The notes under the pieces: generated by a model
What the model was told of the DNA's origin: nothing
The model's database searches: none
Seen by the model: only the letters and a program-made list of their open reading frames with translations
From: Mycolicibacterium thermoresistibile
Lineage (GTDB): Bacteria > Actinomycetota > Actinomycetes > Mycobacteriales > Mycobacteriaceae
Direction of reading: 5' to 3'
DNA length: 64,000 nt
Assembly (NCBI RefSeq): GCF_900187065.1
Contig: NZ_LT906483.1
Location: forward strand, 372,001-436,000
Part shown: piece after piece, positions 35,779 to 46,362 of the stretch
How positions within the stretch are numbered: the stretch's first letter is position 1
Layout of the letters: each line of letters begins with the position of its first letter
Made by a program: the position numbers and the translations under genes

Positions 35779-36945
35779 TCAGTAGCTCAGCGGGTCGTGT
35801 TGAATCCGTTCGGGCGGAGCGCCTTTGGCGATGAGCGCGGCCTTGGTCGCCTGCACCATCTCGGGGCTGCCGCAGATCAGGATCTGCCGGTCGCTCCACG
35901 CGCCGTAGCGGGTCACCACCTCGGGCAGCAGCCCGGTCTGGCGGACGTGTAATCCGCGGGGCGGCTGCACATCCGGATACTCCGACGCCCAGGGCGGATC
36001 CACGGAGTACTCCGACACCGGGGTCACCGACAGCCAGGGGTTGGTCGAGGCGATCTGCCACAGCGTCTTGAGGTCGTACAGATCGCACGGATAGCGGGCG
36101 CCGAAGAACAGGTGCACCCGCGGGTTCACGCCGAACCGGGTGAGGTCCATGATCAGGGTGCGCAGCGGCGCCAGTCCGGTGCTGCCGGCCACCATGAGCA
36201 CGTCCCCGCCGTCGCGGTCGATGTGCAGACTGCCGTGGGGATGGGAGATCCGCCACCGGTCCCCGGGACGCGTCTCGTTCACGATCGCGGTGCTGACCAT
36301 GCCGCCGATCACCGAACGGATGTGGAATTCGATGGCGCCGCTGCGGTCGGCGGGAATGGCCGGGCTCAGATACCGCCACCGGCGCGGCCACTGCGGCACC
36401 TGCACCGTCACATACTGGCCGGGGTGGTAGAACAGCGGCCGGTCCAACTGCAGCCGCACCACCGACACGTCGCGGCCGACCCGCAGATGCTCCACCACGG
36501 TGCCGTCGCAGTACGGCGGGCCCTGCTCGGCCTCGGCCGCTCCGCGCATCACCCCGGTGAACAACGTGACCGCGTCGTGGGCCGCCTCGGCCAGCCGGTC
36601 GGTCCACCGATCGTTGAGATGGTCGCGCAGGGTGGTGTACAGGGCCTCGTGCATGGTGTCGTAATGCGCTTGGGTGACACCGTATTTGCGGTGATCGCGA
36701 CCGAGCTGGGCGAGGAAGGCCACCGGCTCGTGGGCGCGCTGGGCGATGAGTTCGCCCAGCAGCCAGGTCAGCACTTCGGCGAACGCCGCGCGTTGAGCCG
36801 CCATGTCGGGCGGGAACAGGTCACGTGCGGACAGGTCGGCCGCGAACCATCGGGTGTAGAAGGTGCGGATCAGCTCATCGGATCCGTTCGCGGGGTCGAC
36901 GGCAGCGCGCAGGGTGCGCAGTGACTCACCATCGTCCAGTCCCAC
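35779..36945 (-). CDS. Type II flavohemoglobin (Rv0385-like)
   Basis: The 388-residue product joins a globin domain (residues 1-about 140; proximal His in LGRDHRKYGVTQAHYD) to a ferredoxin-reductase-like FAD domain and an NAD domain. The FAD domain carries YHPGQYVTVQVP and RWRYLSPAIP; the NAD domain carries LMVAGSTGLAPLRTLI and ILICGSPEMVQATKAAL. Flavohemoglobins usually detoxify NO. The mycobacterial type II protein Rv0385 instead has unusual heme-pocket and reductase residues and was reported to use D-lactate, so the physiological substrate differs from classical Hmp. In M. tuberculosis it adjoins clpB; here the hspR operon is next to it and clpB is 4.5 kb away. The start is a GTG, with TACACT eight bases upstream. 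Confidence 0.88.
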   Translation of the reverse strand: MGLDDGESLRTLRAAVDPANGSDELIRTFYTRWFAADLSARDLFPPDMAAQRAAFAEVLTWLLGELIAQRAHEPVAFLAQLGRDHRKYGVTQAHYDTMHEALYTTLRDHLNDRWTDRLAEAAHDAVTLFTGVMRGAAEAEQGPPYCDGTVVEHLRVGRDVSVVRLQLDRPLFYHPGQYVTVQVPQWPRRWRYLSPAIPADRSGAIEFHIRSVIGGMVSTAIVNETRPGDRWRISHPHGSLHIDRDGGDVLMVAGSTGLAPLRTLIMDLTRFGVNPRVHLFFGARYPCDLYDLKTLWQIASTNPWLSVTPVSEYSVDPPWASEYPDVQPPRGLHVRQTGLLPEVVTRYGAWSDRQILICGSPEMVQATKAALIAKGAPPERIQHDPLSY

Positions 36946-36972
36946 GCCGTTCGAGTGTATGTGAAGTGCGGA

Positions 36973-38001
36973 TCAATGCATTTCCGCTGGGTGCGGCTCC
37001 GCGGTGCGGCGCTGCCGCAGTGCGGCGACGGCGATCAGGGCGGTGCCGACCAAGACCCAGCAGACCAGCACCCAGATCGCGGTGGTCGCGCCGGCGCCGT
37101 CGAAGTAGGCCGTCGACCTCAGCAGGGTGGCGTTGGCGCCCTGCGGCAGCAGCTGCCCGAGTTGGCCCCAGCCTCGGGGCAGGAGTTCCGGTGCGGCGTT
37201 CAGACCGGACAGCGGGTTGCCGAGCAGGATCGCCAGCAGCGCGCCGATGGCCAGCCCCGCCCTGCCGAACACCGAGCCCAGGCCCAGGACGGTCAGCCCG
37301 GCGGCGAGGATGCCCAGGGTGAGACCGGCGGTGACGCCCCAGAAGTTGTCCGTGATGGATCCGAACACGAAGCGCAGCAGCAGTGCGATGGTCCATGCCG
37401 CCAGCGCGGCGAACACCACTGTCGCGGCGAACCGGGTCCAGACCTCCCGCCGCAGCGCGAGCACCAGCGCGATCGCCGGCAGCAGACCCGCCAGGGTGAT
37501 GGGCAGCGCCGAGGCGGCCAGTCCCACCCCGCGCGGATCGTCGGGCGGCGGTGCCGCCAGATCCTCGGTGCGCAGCGGCATCCCGGACTGTTCGGCGATG
37601 CCACCGGCCATCTGGGTCAGCAGTTGGGCGACCGCGGGGCTGCCGCCGGTGGCGATCAGCAGGGTGGGCGGCCCGGCGCCGATGGACAGCCCGCCGTACA
37701 CCTCGCGGTCGCGGATCGCCGCACGCAGGGCCGCATCGTCGTCGAAGGCGCGCACGTCGAACGCGTCGGGGGCCTGCTCGGCGAGCCGGGCGGTGATCTG
37801 GGCGGTGACCGGGGGCGGTGCGGCCACCCCGATCGGCAGGTCACCGGGCGCGGATCGCGAGGCCGGCCACGCGAACGCGATCGCGATGATCGCGATCGCC
37901 ACGGTGAGGACGACGACGATCCCGGTGGCGCGGACCGCGGCGGGCTGTTCGTGGCGGCGGATGGTGGATCGGTCGTTCGGCGGGGCGGACTGGGTGGTCA
38001 T
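36973..38001 (-). CDS. ABC-2/DUF3533-like membrane protein
   Basis: The 342-residue product has one N-terminal membrane span (about 25-45, ATGIVVVLTVAIAIIAIAFAW) and an extracytoplasmic domain of about 110 residues (PIGVAAPPPVTAQITARLAE ... GGLSIGAGPPTLLIATGGSP). Five further spans follow (ALPITLAGLLPAIALVLAL, FAALAAWTIALLLRFVF, GVTAGLTLGILAAGLTVLGLG, GLAIGALLAILLGNP, IWVLVCWVLVGTALIAVAAL). This is the architecture of ABC-2 type permeases of the YhgE/DUF3533 kind, often linked to export of lipids or drugs. No ATPase is adjacent. It is divergent from a TetR gene with two shared palindromic operators, so repression by that regulator is likely. Confidence 0.75.
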   Translation of the reverse strand: MTTQSAPPNDRSTIRRHEQPAAVRATGIVVVLTVAIAIIAIAFAWPASRSAPGDLPIGVAAPPPVTAQITARLAEQAPDAFDVRAFDDDAALRAAIRDREVYGGLSIGAGPPTLLIATGGSPAVAQLLTQMAGGIAEQSGMPLRTEDLAAPPPDDPRGVGLAASALPITLAGLLPAIALVLALRREVWTRFAATVVFAALAAWTIALLLRFVFGSITDNFWGVTAGLTLGILAAGLTVLGLGSVFGRAGLAIGALLAILLGNPLSGLNAAPELLPRGWGQLGQLLPQGANATLLRSTAYFDGAGATTAIWVLVCWVLVGTALIAVAALRQRRTAEPHPAEMH

Positions 38002-38012
38002 GGCCGGACTCT

Positions 38013-38030
38013 TTTCATCACGCGTTGAAT
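38013..38030. promoter_or_regulatory. Palindromic operator near the membrane protein start
   Basis: TTTCATCACGCGTTGAAT, 11 bases upstream of the membrane protein's ATG. It matches the palindrome at 38066-38083 at 14 of 18 positions. Confidence 0.6.
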
Positions 38031-38065
38031 TCCGATGGTTGCAGCGTAGTCCTGCCGGTCCGGGA

Positions 38066-38083
38066 TTTCAACAGGCATTGAAA
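38066..38083. promoter_or_regulatory. Palindromic operator near the tetR start
   Basis: TTTCAACAGGCATTGAAA: perfect 6-bp arms and a 6-bp centre, 16 bases before the TetR start. It is a probable autoregulatory site, 53 bp from the other operator. Confidence 0.65.
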
Positions 38084-38099
38084 AGTGTTACCGTCGGGT

Positions 38100-38756
38100 A
38101 TGCCTTCACCTGCGTCTTCGTCCCGGAACGGGGGCCGGAAACGGGGCCGCCGCCAGGGCGAACCCGTCTCCCGGGAGACGGTGCTGGCGGCCGCCAAACG
38201 GCGGTTCGCGCAGGACGGCTACGAGAAGACGACCCTGCGCGCGATCGCCCGGGATGCGCACGTCGACGCGTCGATGGTGTTGTACCTGTTCGGCTCCAAG
38301 GCCGAGCTGTTCCGGGAGTCGCTGGAGCTGATCCTGGATCCGGAGATGCTGGTCGCCGCGATGACCGGGGACGACGGGGACGTCGGCACCCGGATGGTGC
38401 GGGTGTACCTGCAGATCTGGGAGTCACCCGACACCGGCCCGACGATCCGGGCGATGCTGCAGTCCGCGACCTCCAACACGGATGCGCGGGAGGCCTTCCG
38501 CTCGTTCCTGCGCGAGTACCTGCTGACCGCGGTGTCCGGGGTGCTCGGCGGTGGGGAGCAGGCGAGGCTGCGTGCCGAGCTGGCGGCCACCGGCCTGGTG
38601 GGCACCGCCATGTTGCGCTACATCATGCGGGTGCCGCCGCTGGCGGAGCTGTCCACCGAGGAGGTGGTGCGGATGCTCGCCCCCACGGTGAACCGCTATC
38701 TCACCGCCGACGCCGACGAGCTGGGCCTTCCGTCGTCCCTGACGGCGGGCTCGTGA
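38100..38756 (+). CDS. TetR-family repressor
   Basis: The 218-residue product starts at ATG 38100 (an upstream ATG at 38085 would overlap the operator). A basic Gly/Arg-rich leader is followed by the TetR HTH: SRETVLAAAKRRFAQDGYEKTTLRAIARDAHVDASMVLYLFGSKAELFRESL (about 22-72). The ligand domain (about 75-205) contains RVYLQIWESPDTGPTIRAMLQSA and LVGTAMLRYIMRVPPL, as in the TetR_C_17-type group. The divergent arrangement with the ABC-2-like membrane protein and the paired operators indicate it controls that gene and itself. The ligand is unknown. Confidence 0.88.
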   Translation: MPSPASSSRNGGRKRGRRQGEPVSRETVLAAAKRRFAQDGYEKTTLRAIARDAHVDASMVLYLFGSKAELFRESLELILDPEMLVAAMTGDDGDVGTRMVRVYLQIWESPDTGPTIRAMLQSATSNTDAREAFRSFLREYLLTAVSGVLGGGEQARLRAELAATGLVGTAMLRYIMRVPPLAELSTEEVVRMLAPTVNRYLTADADELGLPSSLTAGS

Positions 38757-38762
38757 TGCCCG

Positions 38763-39431
38763 CTACAGCGCGTGAATTCCCTTGAACAGCACCATCAGAC
38801 CGATGACCACCAGGATGGCCGCCACCAGCGCACCGTGCTGGCGCTCCATCCACTCGCGGAGCCGTTCCAACGGCTGCCCGAGCCGGTCCGGCGCCAGCGC
38901 ATAGGCCAGGATCGGCAGCGCGACGGTGCTGCCGGCGACCAGCACGTAGTAGAGGACGGCCGGCCACGCGCCGACACCTACCCCGGCGGTGCCGATCGCC
39001 AGACCCGCTGCGGCGCAGATGAACAGCACCTTGGGATTGGCGACGGTGAGAACCGCCGCGGTGATCGCCGCGCGGGGCGGGCTGGCCGTCGTCAGGGAAC
39101 GCATCCACCGCGGCATCTCGGTGGACCGGTGCCGCGTCGCCCACCGGTAGCCGCCGAACACGATGAGCAGGGCGCCGATCACCACCCGCAGCCACGACGC
39201 CCAACCCGGCGGATGCTCCAGGCCACCGCCGAGCAGGCCGGACAGCGCCACGAACGCCGCGGCCAGCACCGCCAGCCCGATCAGCCAGCCCAGGAGGAAC
39301 GCCAGCCCGGTCGGCCGGGGCCGCGGGGTGTGCAGGACCAGCACCCCGGGAATGATGGACAGCGGTGACAGCGCGATGACCAGGGCCAGTGGGATGAGTT
39401 CGGTGAGTAGCGAAGCCCAGCTTCCGGTCAT
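38763..39431 (-). CDS. GAP (Sap)-family membrane protein
   Basis: The 222-residue product has six predicted membrane helices: LIPLALVIALSPLSIIPGVLVL, GLAFLLGWLIGLAVLAAAFVAL, WLRVVIGALLIVFGGY, AAITAAVLTVANPKVLFICAAAGLAIG, VLYYVLVAGSTVALPILAYAL and ALVAAILVVIGLMVLFKG. The second half keeps the LTVANPK motif. This is the LysE-superfamily GAP/Sap group, which in M. tuberculosis includes proteins for sulfolipid and glycopeptidolipid transport. The cargo here is unknown. It is convergent with the TetR gene, 6 bases apart. Confidence 0.82.
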   Translation of the reverse strand: MTGSWASLLTELIPLALVIALSPLSIIPGVLVLHTPRPRPTGLAFLLGWLIGLAVLAAAFVALSGLLGGGLEHPPGWASWLRVVIGALLIVFGGYRWATRHRSTEMPRWMRSLTTASPPRAAITAAVLTVANPKVLFICAAAGLAIGTAGVGVGAWPAVLYYVLVAGSTVALPILAYALAPDRLGQPLERLREWMERQHGALVAAILVVIGLMVLFKGIHAL

Positions 39432-39697
39432 CGGCCCTTACCCGCCGGGTCGGCCGGCCCGGCGGCATGGGTGGCCGGACAGATCCCGACACCGTCGCAG
39501 AGGTTCATGTTCTCCCATCCGCCTTGATTTGCTGACGGTAACACGGTCCGCTGGTGTCGCGTCCGGAACTCTGCTCGGCTCACCCTGCCGCTGACGACCC
39601 TGCCGCTGAAGACGGATGCGTCGGCGGGCGAACGCTCGACACGTGCGGGGTGTGCCCCGGCGGACGGCGCGGTTCGCCGGACAGTTCAGCGGGGTGA
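39432..39697. other. Intergenic region after the GAP gene
   Basis: No gene is supported. There is a 15-bp direct repeat with core CCCTGCCGCTGA at 39583-39594 and 39598-39609. It leads into the DUF2510 remnant. Confidence 0.4.
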
Positions 39698-40345
39698 CTC
39701 ATCGACAGCTCGGGAACCCGTGGCGCCGGGCGGTTCCCGGACCCTTGGCAGACCGGCCACCTCCGGTACGTCGATGGTCGGCAGTGGACTCCTGAACCGA
39801 GACCGGCGACCGAACCGGGTGATGCGGTGCCGGAGTCCGGATTTCCGCTCGGCGGACGGGTGTTGCTGCTGCGCCCGGTTCCGTGTCCGAAGGATGTCGA
39901 TGTGGCGTGCGCGGTGCGGAACCGCGAGGGGCGTGAACTCGCGACCGGTGGTCGCGTCGGTCAGCTGCGCAGACCAATTCGGGGTGGCGGCGTCTGGTGG
40001 GGCGCCCATGGCGATGACGCTGTCGGGGGGCGCCGCGAACTCGCCCACACCAACGTCGGCATCTACCCGCGTCGCCGATACGCCGGGATTCACGAACCGG
40101 TCCGGGGCGTCACAGGCGCACCCGTGGCGGCGGTGCGTCGCAGCTGGCGCTCCGACGAGAACAGACCGGCTCGTGGTGGGCGGCCCGTTCGCGGGGTACC
40201 ACCGGTTCGGACGCGGCGGGACGTGGCACGACGTGCATCGCTGTGCCCGGTATGGACACCGCGGGGGCGTGCTCAGTCCTCGAAGCGGTTCTCCCCGAGG
40301 TCACCCACGAACACCGGGCCCTGCCGGTCGAGCTCGTCGCGATAG
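39698..40345 (+). pseudogene. Decayed DUF2510 protein (copy 1)
   Basis: The frame reads GRFPDPWQTGHLRYVDGRQWTPE at about 39728-39796, a clear match to the DUF2510 motif (GWYPDPxxxGxLRYWDGxxWT), which is normally at the N-terminus of small mycobacterial membrane proteins. The frame has no usable start codon: the preceding in-frame codon 39695-39697 is a stop. A GTG at 39694 in another frame would join after a one-base shift (MTHRQLG...). Downstream text (LGGRVLLLRPVPCPKDVDVACAVRNREGRELATGG) is coding-like and then becomes arginine-rich, overlapping the CYTH gene on the other strand. It is most probably a broken gene. Confidence 0.55.
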
Positions 40346-40914
40346 GTGTCGGCCCAGGTGCTGAACGGGTGATGGGCCAGGTATTCGTTGCGGAACCGGT
40401 CGTCCTCGGAGACTTCTGACACGCAGAACGCGGGGATCGCGAGGTCGACCACCGGGCCGCCCCGTTCGACCTCCGCGAGCACCAGGGGTGCGTTCCCACC
40501 GAGGAAGCGGTCGATGATCCAGCCGTCCTCGCCCAGCCAGACGGAGTACCGCACCTTGGCGACCACATGGTCGGCGCGCCGGACGATCTCCGCGGCCACC
40601 AGCGGATCGAGGTCGCGTTCGGCCTCGTACCGGGTGCCGCCGACCGCGGGCCCCTTGACCGTCATGGTGCCGATCGACTCGTCGTGCGACTGCCCCAGCA
40701 GGGCGTCCCGTTGGGTGCCGAGATTCTCGAGGCCCCCGGCACCCGGGCCGGGCGCGGGCTGCTGCACCCGGATACGCACCGCGTAGCCGTCGGCCGCGAA
40801 CAGATACGCCTGCACGATCAGGTTCGGCGCTGGATCCGACGCGGCGACGGCGGGTAGTTCGCGCACGAAGAACTTCCGCTCGAACTCGAAATCACCGATG
40901 TCGCATTCCGACAT
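40273..40914 (-). CDS. CYTH-domain protein
   Basis: The 213-residue product starts at ATG 40914; a longer start at 40938 would overlap the -10. It has the CYTH/triphosphate tunnel signature: the N-terminal EFERKFFV strand (ExExK form), AYLFAADGYAVRIRVQQ, TMTVKGPAVGGTRYEAERDLDP, VVAKVRYSVWLGEDGWIIDRF and LVLAEVERGGPVVDLAIPAFCVSEVSED. Many acidic and basic residues line the tunnel. CYTH proteins bind metal and triphosphate-containing substrates (inorganic triphosphate, thiamine triphosphate or nucleotides); the substrate is not determined here. It is flanked on both sides by DUF2510 remnants on the opposite strand. Confidence 0.85.
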   Translation of the reverse strand: MSECDIGDFEFERKFFVRELPAVAASDPAPNLIVQAYLFAADGYAVRIRVQQPAPGPGAGGLENLGTQRDALLGQSHDESIGTMTVKGPAVGGTRYEAERDLDPLVAAEIVRRADHVVAKVRYSVWLGEDGWIIDRFLGGNAPLVLAEVERGGPVVDLAIPAFCVSEVSEDDRFRNEYLAHHPFSTWADTYRDELDRQGPVFVGDLGENRFED

Positions 40915-40920
40915 GACTAG

Positions 40921-40926
40921 ACCGTA
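40921..40926 (-). promoter_or_regulatory. TANNNT -10 element for the CYTH gene
   Basis: TACGGT on the minus strand, six bases before ATG 40914; leaderless arrangement. Confidence 0.5.
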
Positions 40927-41007
40927 GCCCGTCGGCACTGCGCAACCGCGGCGGCCGATTCGAGTTTCCCGATGTCAGCGCAGGTGATTCTGAGGTGTCT
41001 CGGGGAG

Positions 41008-41043
41008 ATCCCACATGACATCCCACATGACATCCCACATGAC
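41008..41043 (+). repeat. 12-bp tandem repeat, three perfect copies
   Basis: ATCCCACATGAC at 41008, 41020 and 41032, followed by ATTGTGG. It lies upstream of the second DUF2510 remnant. Confidence 0.95.
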
Positions 41044-41275
41044 ATTGTGGTGCTCTCGGACCGTATCCACCTCGGAGAGAGGGGTTTCGAGGGCCTCGGC
41101 GAAAGATCGAAGAGTCCCGAGTACCGGCTCCTGCCCATTCGTGCTCTGCTGACCCTGACACTCCCCGGAGGGTGTCATCGGCACCATTTCCTGTTTGCCG
41201 CTTCGGGCGGGCGGGCAGCGCACGCGACTATTCTGGACTTGCTCTCGTGCCCGCCTGGGCAGGAAGGGGCCCTCA

Positions 41276-41412
41276 TCATCGGCAACGCAACTTCATCGAA
41301 CACGCCGGCCGGATGGTTCGCTGACCCGTGGCCGGCGGGGCAGCTCCGCTACCGCGGAGTCCTGGGGCGAGTGTTGGCCGAACCGCAGTGGCTCCCGCGG
41401 ACGGAACCCTGA
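41276..41412 (+). pseudogene. Decayed DUF2510 fragment (copy 2)
   Basis: The frame gives TPAGWFADPWPAGQLRYRG (41302-41358), matching the first half of the DUF2510 motif. After RYRG the expected xxWT continues only in the neighbouring frame (ESWGECW), so a frameshift is likely. No start codon stands close before TPAGWF in frame. It is probably a remnant, located between the CYTH gene and clpB. Confidence 0.45.
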
Positions 41413-41445
41413 TCAGGCGCGGAGAAAATCGGCAAAAATTTATAA

Positions 41446-41466
41446 CTTGAGCGGAACAGACTCAAC
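41446..41466. promoter_or_regulatory. HAIR operator upstream of clpB (HspR site)
   Basis: CTTGAGC-GGAACAG-ACTCAAC: 12 of 14 arm positions match CTTGAGT-N7-ACTCAAG. It lies 54 bases before the clpB start, just after an AT-rich stretch (AAAAATTTATAA) that may be the promoter. Confidence 0.88.
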
Positions 41467-41519
41467 CTTGACGACGTTGAACTCCGCGAGAAGCATGTGA
41501 TTTGACGATCGGAGGTGTC

Positions 41520-44066
<2,547 letters not shown>

Positions 44067-44076
44067 TTTCCCTGGC

Positions 44077-44134
44077 CGAGCAGACGCGGAATCGCGTGAA
44101 ACCCGTGAGGGTGGAGCGATTCCGCGTCTGCTCG
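44077..44134. terminator. 19-bp perfect inverted repeat after clpB
   Basis: Arms CGAGCAGACGCGGAATCGC / GCGATTCCGCGTCTGCTCG enclose a 20-base loop. It lies between the convergent clpB and DapB-like genes and is unusually long for a terminator. Confidence 0.8.
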
Positions 44135-44146
44135 TTCAGGTGGGGC

Positions 44147-45226
44147 CTACAGCGTGAACCGGCCGGCGAATCCGCGCAGCGGCACGTCGGCGCTGGTGAG
44201 CAGCCCCGGGGGCGCCGCGACGACGGACCGGATGGCGTTCAGCGCAGGCAGCCCGGTGACGGTCATGCCGATCGAGGCGAACGAGTCCGGATCCGACAGG
44301 TCCACCCCGGGTTTCGGGAAGATCATGTGCTTGTTGTAGACGCACGGATCGCCCTTGATCTGAGTGATGTAGCAGCCCTTGATGTCCCAGTGCGGATCGG
44401 TGTGCGGGGTCATCTGCCATTCCAGGTGGGTCTCGATGCGCGGCACCCCGTCGACCATGCCCTGGTATTTGATGTAGCTGCCGCCCAGCGATCCCTTGGG
44501 CAGCTGATACCAGCCGAGGTCGACGTCGCGGGTGCAGGCGCCCAGCTCGGCGCTGAAGGTGACCTCGTCGAGCGTCAACCCGAAGCAGTCGGCCATCATC
44601 AGCACGCTGTCGGAGAAGACGCGGGTGTACTTCTCGAGCTTCGCCGGGATCTCCGGATCGTCGACCGGCAGCCCGTAGCCCACCTCCACCCAGGTGTCCT
44701 TCGAATGGTGGCAGGACACGTCGACCGACTCGATCGTGGTGACGTTCTCGATCTCGGAGACGTCCGCCGAACACACCACGCCCAGAATCTGATTCAGCCC
44801 GGGGTTCATGCCGGTGCCGTAGAACGTCGACCCGCCCTTCTCGCACGCCTCGGCCAGCAGCTCGGTGACCGGTTTACCGGACGGATGCGGATGGTTGGTG
44901 TCGCGGTGCCAGCCGGTGATCCAGTCGGCGGTGGTGACGATGTCGATGCCGGCTTCGAGCACCTTGACGTAGAGGTCCTCGTCCGGGAACACACCGTGGA
45001 AGGTCAGCACATCCGGTTCGGCGGCGATGATCTCGTCGATCGTGCCGGTGGCCTTCACCCCGATCGGACCGATCCCGGCGATCTCCCCGACGTCGCGACC
45101 GACCTTCTCCGGTGTGTAGCAGTGCACGCCGATGAGTTCGAGGTCGGGCCGGTGCTGCAACCGTCTGATCATCTCGGTGCCGACGTTGCCGGTGGCCACC
45201 TGGAAGATGCGGATCGGTGCGCTCAT
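44147..45226 (-). CDS. DapB-like NAD(P)-dependent dehydrogenase
   Basis: The 359-residue product has an N-terminal Rossmann domain (PIRIFQVATGNVGTEMIRRLQ, residues 4-24), typical of the dihydrodipicolinate reductase-like family that also includes 2,4-diaminopentanoate dehydrogenase. GVFPDEDLYVKVLEAGIDIVTTADW and STFYGTGMNPGLNQILGVV follow, and the C-terminal domain has several His/Asp. It is not lysine-pathway DapB, which is shorter (about 245). Its ATG overlaps the stop of the upstream Rieske oxygenase gene by 4 bases (ATGA), so the two are translationally coupled and probably act on the same substrate. The substrate is unknown; a role in the breakdown of a ring or amino compound is a guess. 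Confidence 0.78.
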   Translation of the reverse strand: MSAPIRIFQVATGNVGTEMIRRLQHRPDLELIGVHCYTPEKVGRDVGEIAGIGPIGVKATGTIDEIIAAEPDVLTFHGVFPDEDLYVKVLEAGIDIVTTADWITGWHRDTNHPHPSGKPVTELLAEACEKGGSTFYGTGMNPGLNQILGVVCSADVSEIENVTTIESVDVSCHHSKDTWVEVGYGLPVDDPEIPAKLEKYTRVFSDSVLMMADCFGLTLDEVTFSAELGACTRDVDLGWYQLPKGSLGGSYIKYQGMVDGVPRIETHLEWQMTPHTDPHWDIKGCYITQIKGDPCVYNKHMIFPKPGVDLSDPDSFASIGMTVTGLPALNAIRSVVAAPPGLLTSADVPLRGFAGRFTL

Positions 45227-46257
45227 ACGTGGGTGCCTTTCTGATCGACGGATGCGAGTTCGGCTGCGCTTCCACCTTTTCCGTCCGGGTAGAACTGCAG
45301 CGCCCAGTTGCGAATCGCGGTGAAGCCCTCGTATTCGGCGGTCGCCAGCGCCGGCGGGTCGGAGTAGCGCTGATGCGACCAGATGTGGATGTCCTGGGTG
45401 AACTGCCGGATGACCTCCCGGCCGAACTCGGCGGCCTTGGCGGCGGCCCGTTCGTCGTCGCGGCCGGGCACCCTGCCGATGTACACCATGAACCGCACAT
45501 CGCAGGTCGACTCGTCGACCGGGGTGACGGCCGAGATGGTGCGGTTGTCGACCATGCCCCAGCTCTTGGTGACGGCGATGCCCAGCCCGCCGTTGATCGC
45601 CTCGACCCCGCTGTCGACGTCGTCGATGGTCTGGTTCTCGTCCCCCTCGAACGTGATGGTGAAGTCCACGTAGGACACCGGTTCGGTGAAATCGTGCCGG
45701 GTGAACACCGGCACGATCGGGGTCCTGTGCACGAACTTGAAATGGGCGAAGTCGACGCCGTTCTCCAGCACGTACTGGGGATGCAGTTCCAGGGCTTGGC
45801 GATACAGCCGCTGTTGAGGGTGGTAGTCGGTGGCGGTCTTGCCGTCGCCGAAGGAGGCGAACACGTCGGGCGGGTCGAAGAACGGTTCCCGGCCCAGCAG
45901 GTCGTGCCAGATGTAGATGGACTCGTTGCGCTCCACCACCGGATAGGTCTTCATCCGGCGGCCGCGGTTGGGCCGATCCTGATAGGGGATGCACACGTTG
46001 CGGCCCTCGGCGTTCCACTGCCAGCCGTGGAACGGGCACTGGATCACCTCGCCGAGCACTTCTCCGCCGAACCCGAGGTGCGCGCCGAGGTGCTCACAGT
46101 AGGCGTTCATCACGGTCACCCTGCCGCTCTCCGAGCGCCAGGCCACCATCTCCTCGCCGAAGTACTTCATCGCGCGGACCTCGCCGATTCCGACCTCGTC
46201 GGACCAGGCGACCTGGAACCATCCCGTGGGTTTCATCGACAACGGGGGTTTGGCCAT
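45223..46257 (-). CDS. Rieske non-heme iron oxygenase (KshA-like)
   Basis: The 344-residue oxygenase component starts at ATG 46257 with GGGAGGG upstream; longer readings are shadow. The Rieske [2Fe-2S] ligands are C54-x-H56 and C74-x2-H77 (CEHLGAHLG, CPFHGW). The catalytic domain holds the mononuclear iron motif ENGVDFAHFKFVH (about 168-180). It resembles the 3-ketosteroid 9-alpha-hydroxylase oxygenase KshA and related VanA-type enzymes; a steroid, terpenoid or aromatic substrate is possible. No reductase gene is adjacent, so it must use one encoded elsewhere. It is co-transcribed with the DapB-like gene and divergent from a TetR gene. Confidence 0.85.
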   Translation of the reverse strand: MAKPPLSMKPTGWFQVAWSDEVGIGEVRAMKYFGEEMVAWRSESGRVTVMNAYCEHLGAHLGFGGEVLGEVIQCPFHGWQWNAEGRNVCIPYQDRPNRGRRMKTYPVVERNESIYIWHDLLGREPFFDPPDVFASFGDGKTATDYHPQQRLYRQALELHPQYVLENGVDFAHFKFVHRTPIVPVFTRHDFTEPVSYVDFTITFEGDENQTIDDVDSGVEAINGGLGIAVTKSWGMVDNRTISAVTPVDESTCDVRFMVYIGRVPGRDDERAAAKAAEFGREVIRQFTQDIHIWSHQRYSDPPALATAEYEGFTAIRNWALQFYPDGKGGSAAELASVDQKGTHV

Positions 46258-46316
46258 CGCCGCAGTGCCCTCCCAACCTCTGCGATCTCCTGTGCGAGAA
46301 TCGTAGAGGTATCTGT

Positions 46317-46335
46317 GAAACCGTGAGAGGGTTTC
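46317..46335. promoter_or_regulatory. Palindromic operator in the Rieske/tetR divergent region
   Basis: GAAACC-GTGAGAG-GGTTTC: perfect 6-bp arms and a 7-bp centre. It sits between the two starts and is a probable site for the adjacent TetR protein. Confidence 0.6.
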
Positions 46336-46362
46336 TGCGAAGTGCGGCGTCCCGCCGCTACG

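Noticed and set aside
40972..41412. A full 146-residue gene with PHDI repeats upstream of clpB
   Set aside because: The N-terminal part is a translation of the 12-bp tandem repeat with no ribosome site. Only the DUF2510 fragment near its end is recognisable, and that is frameshifted.
44147..45226. Lysine-pathway dihydrodipicolinate reductase (dapB)
   Set aside because: It is over 100 residues too long, and the operon context is a Rieske oxygenase; it belongs to the DapB-like superfamily but not to the biosynthetic enzyme.
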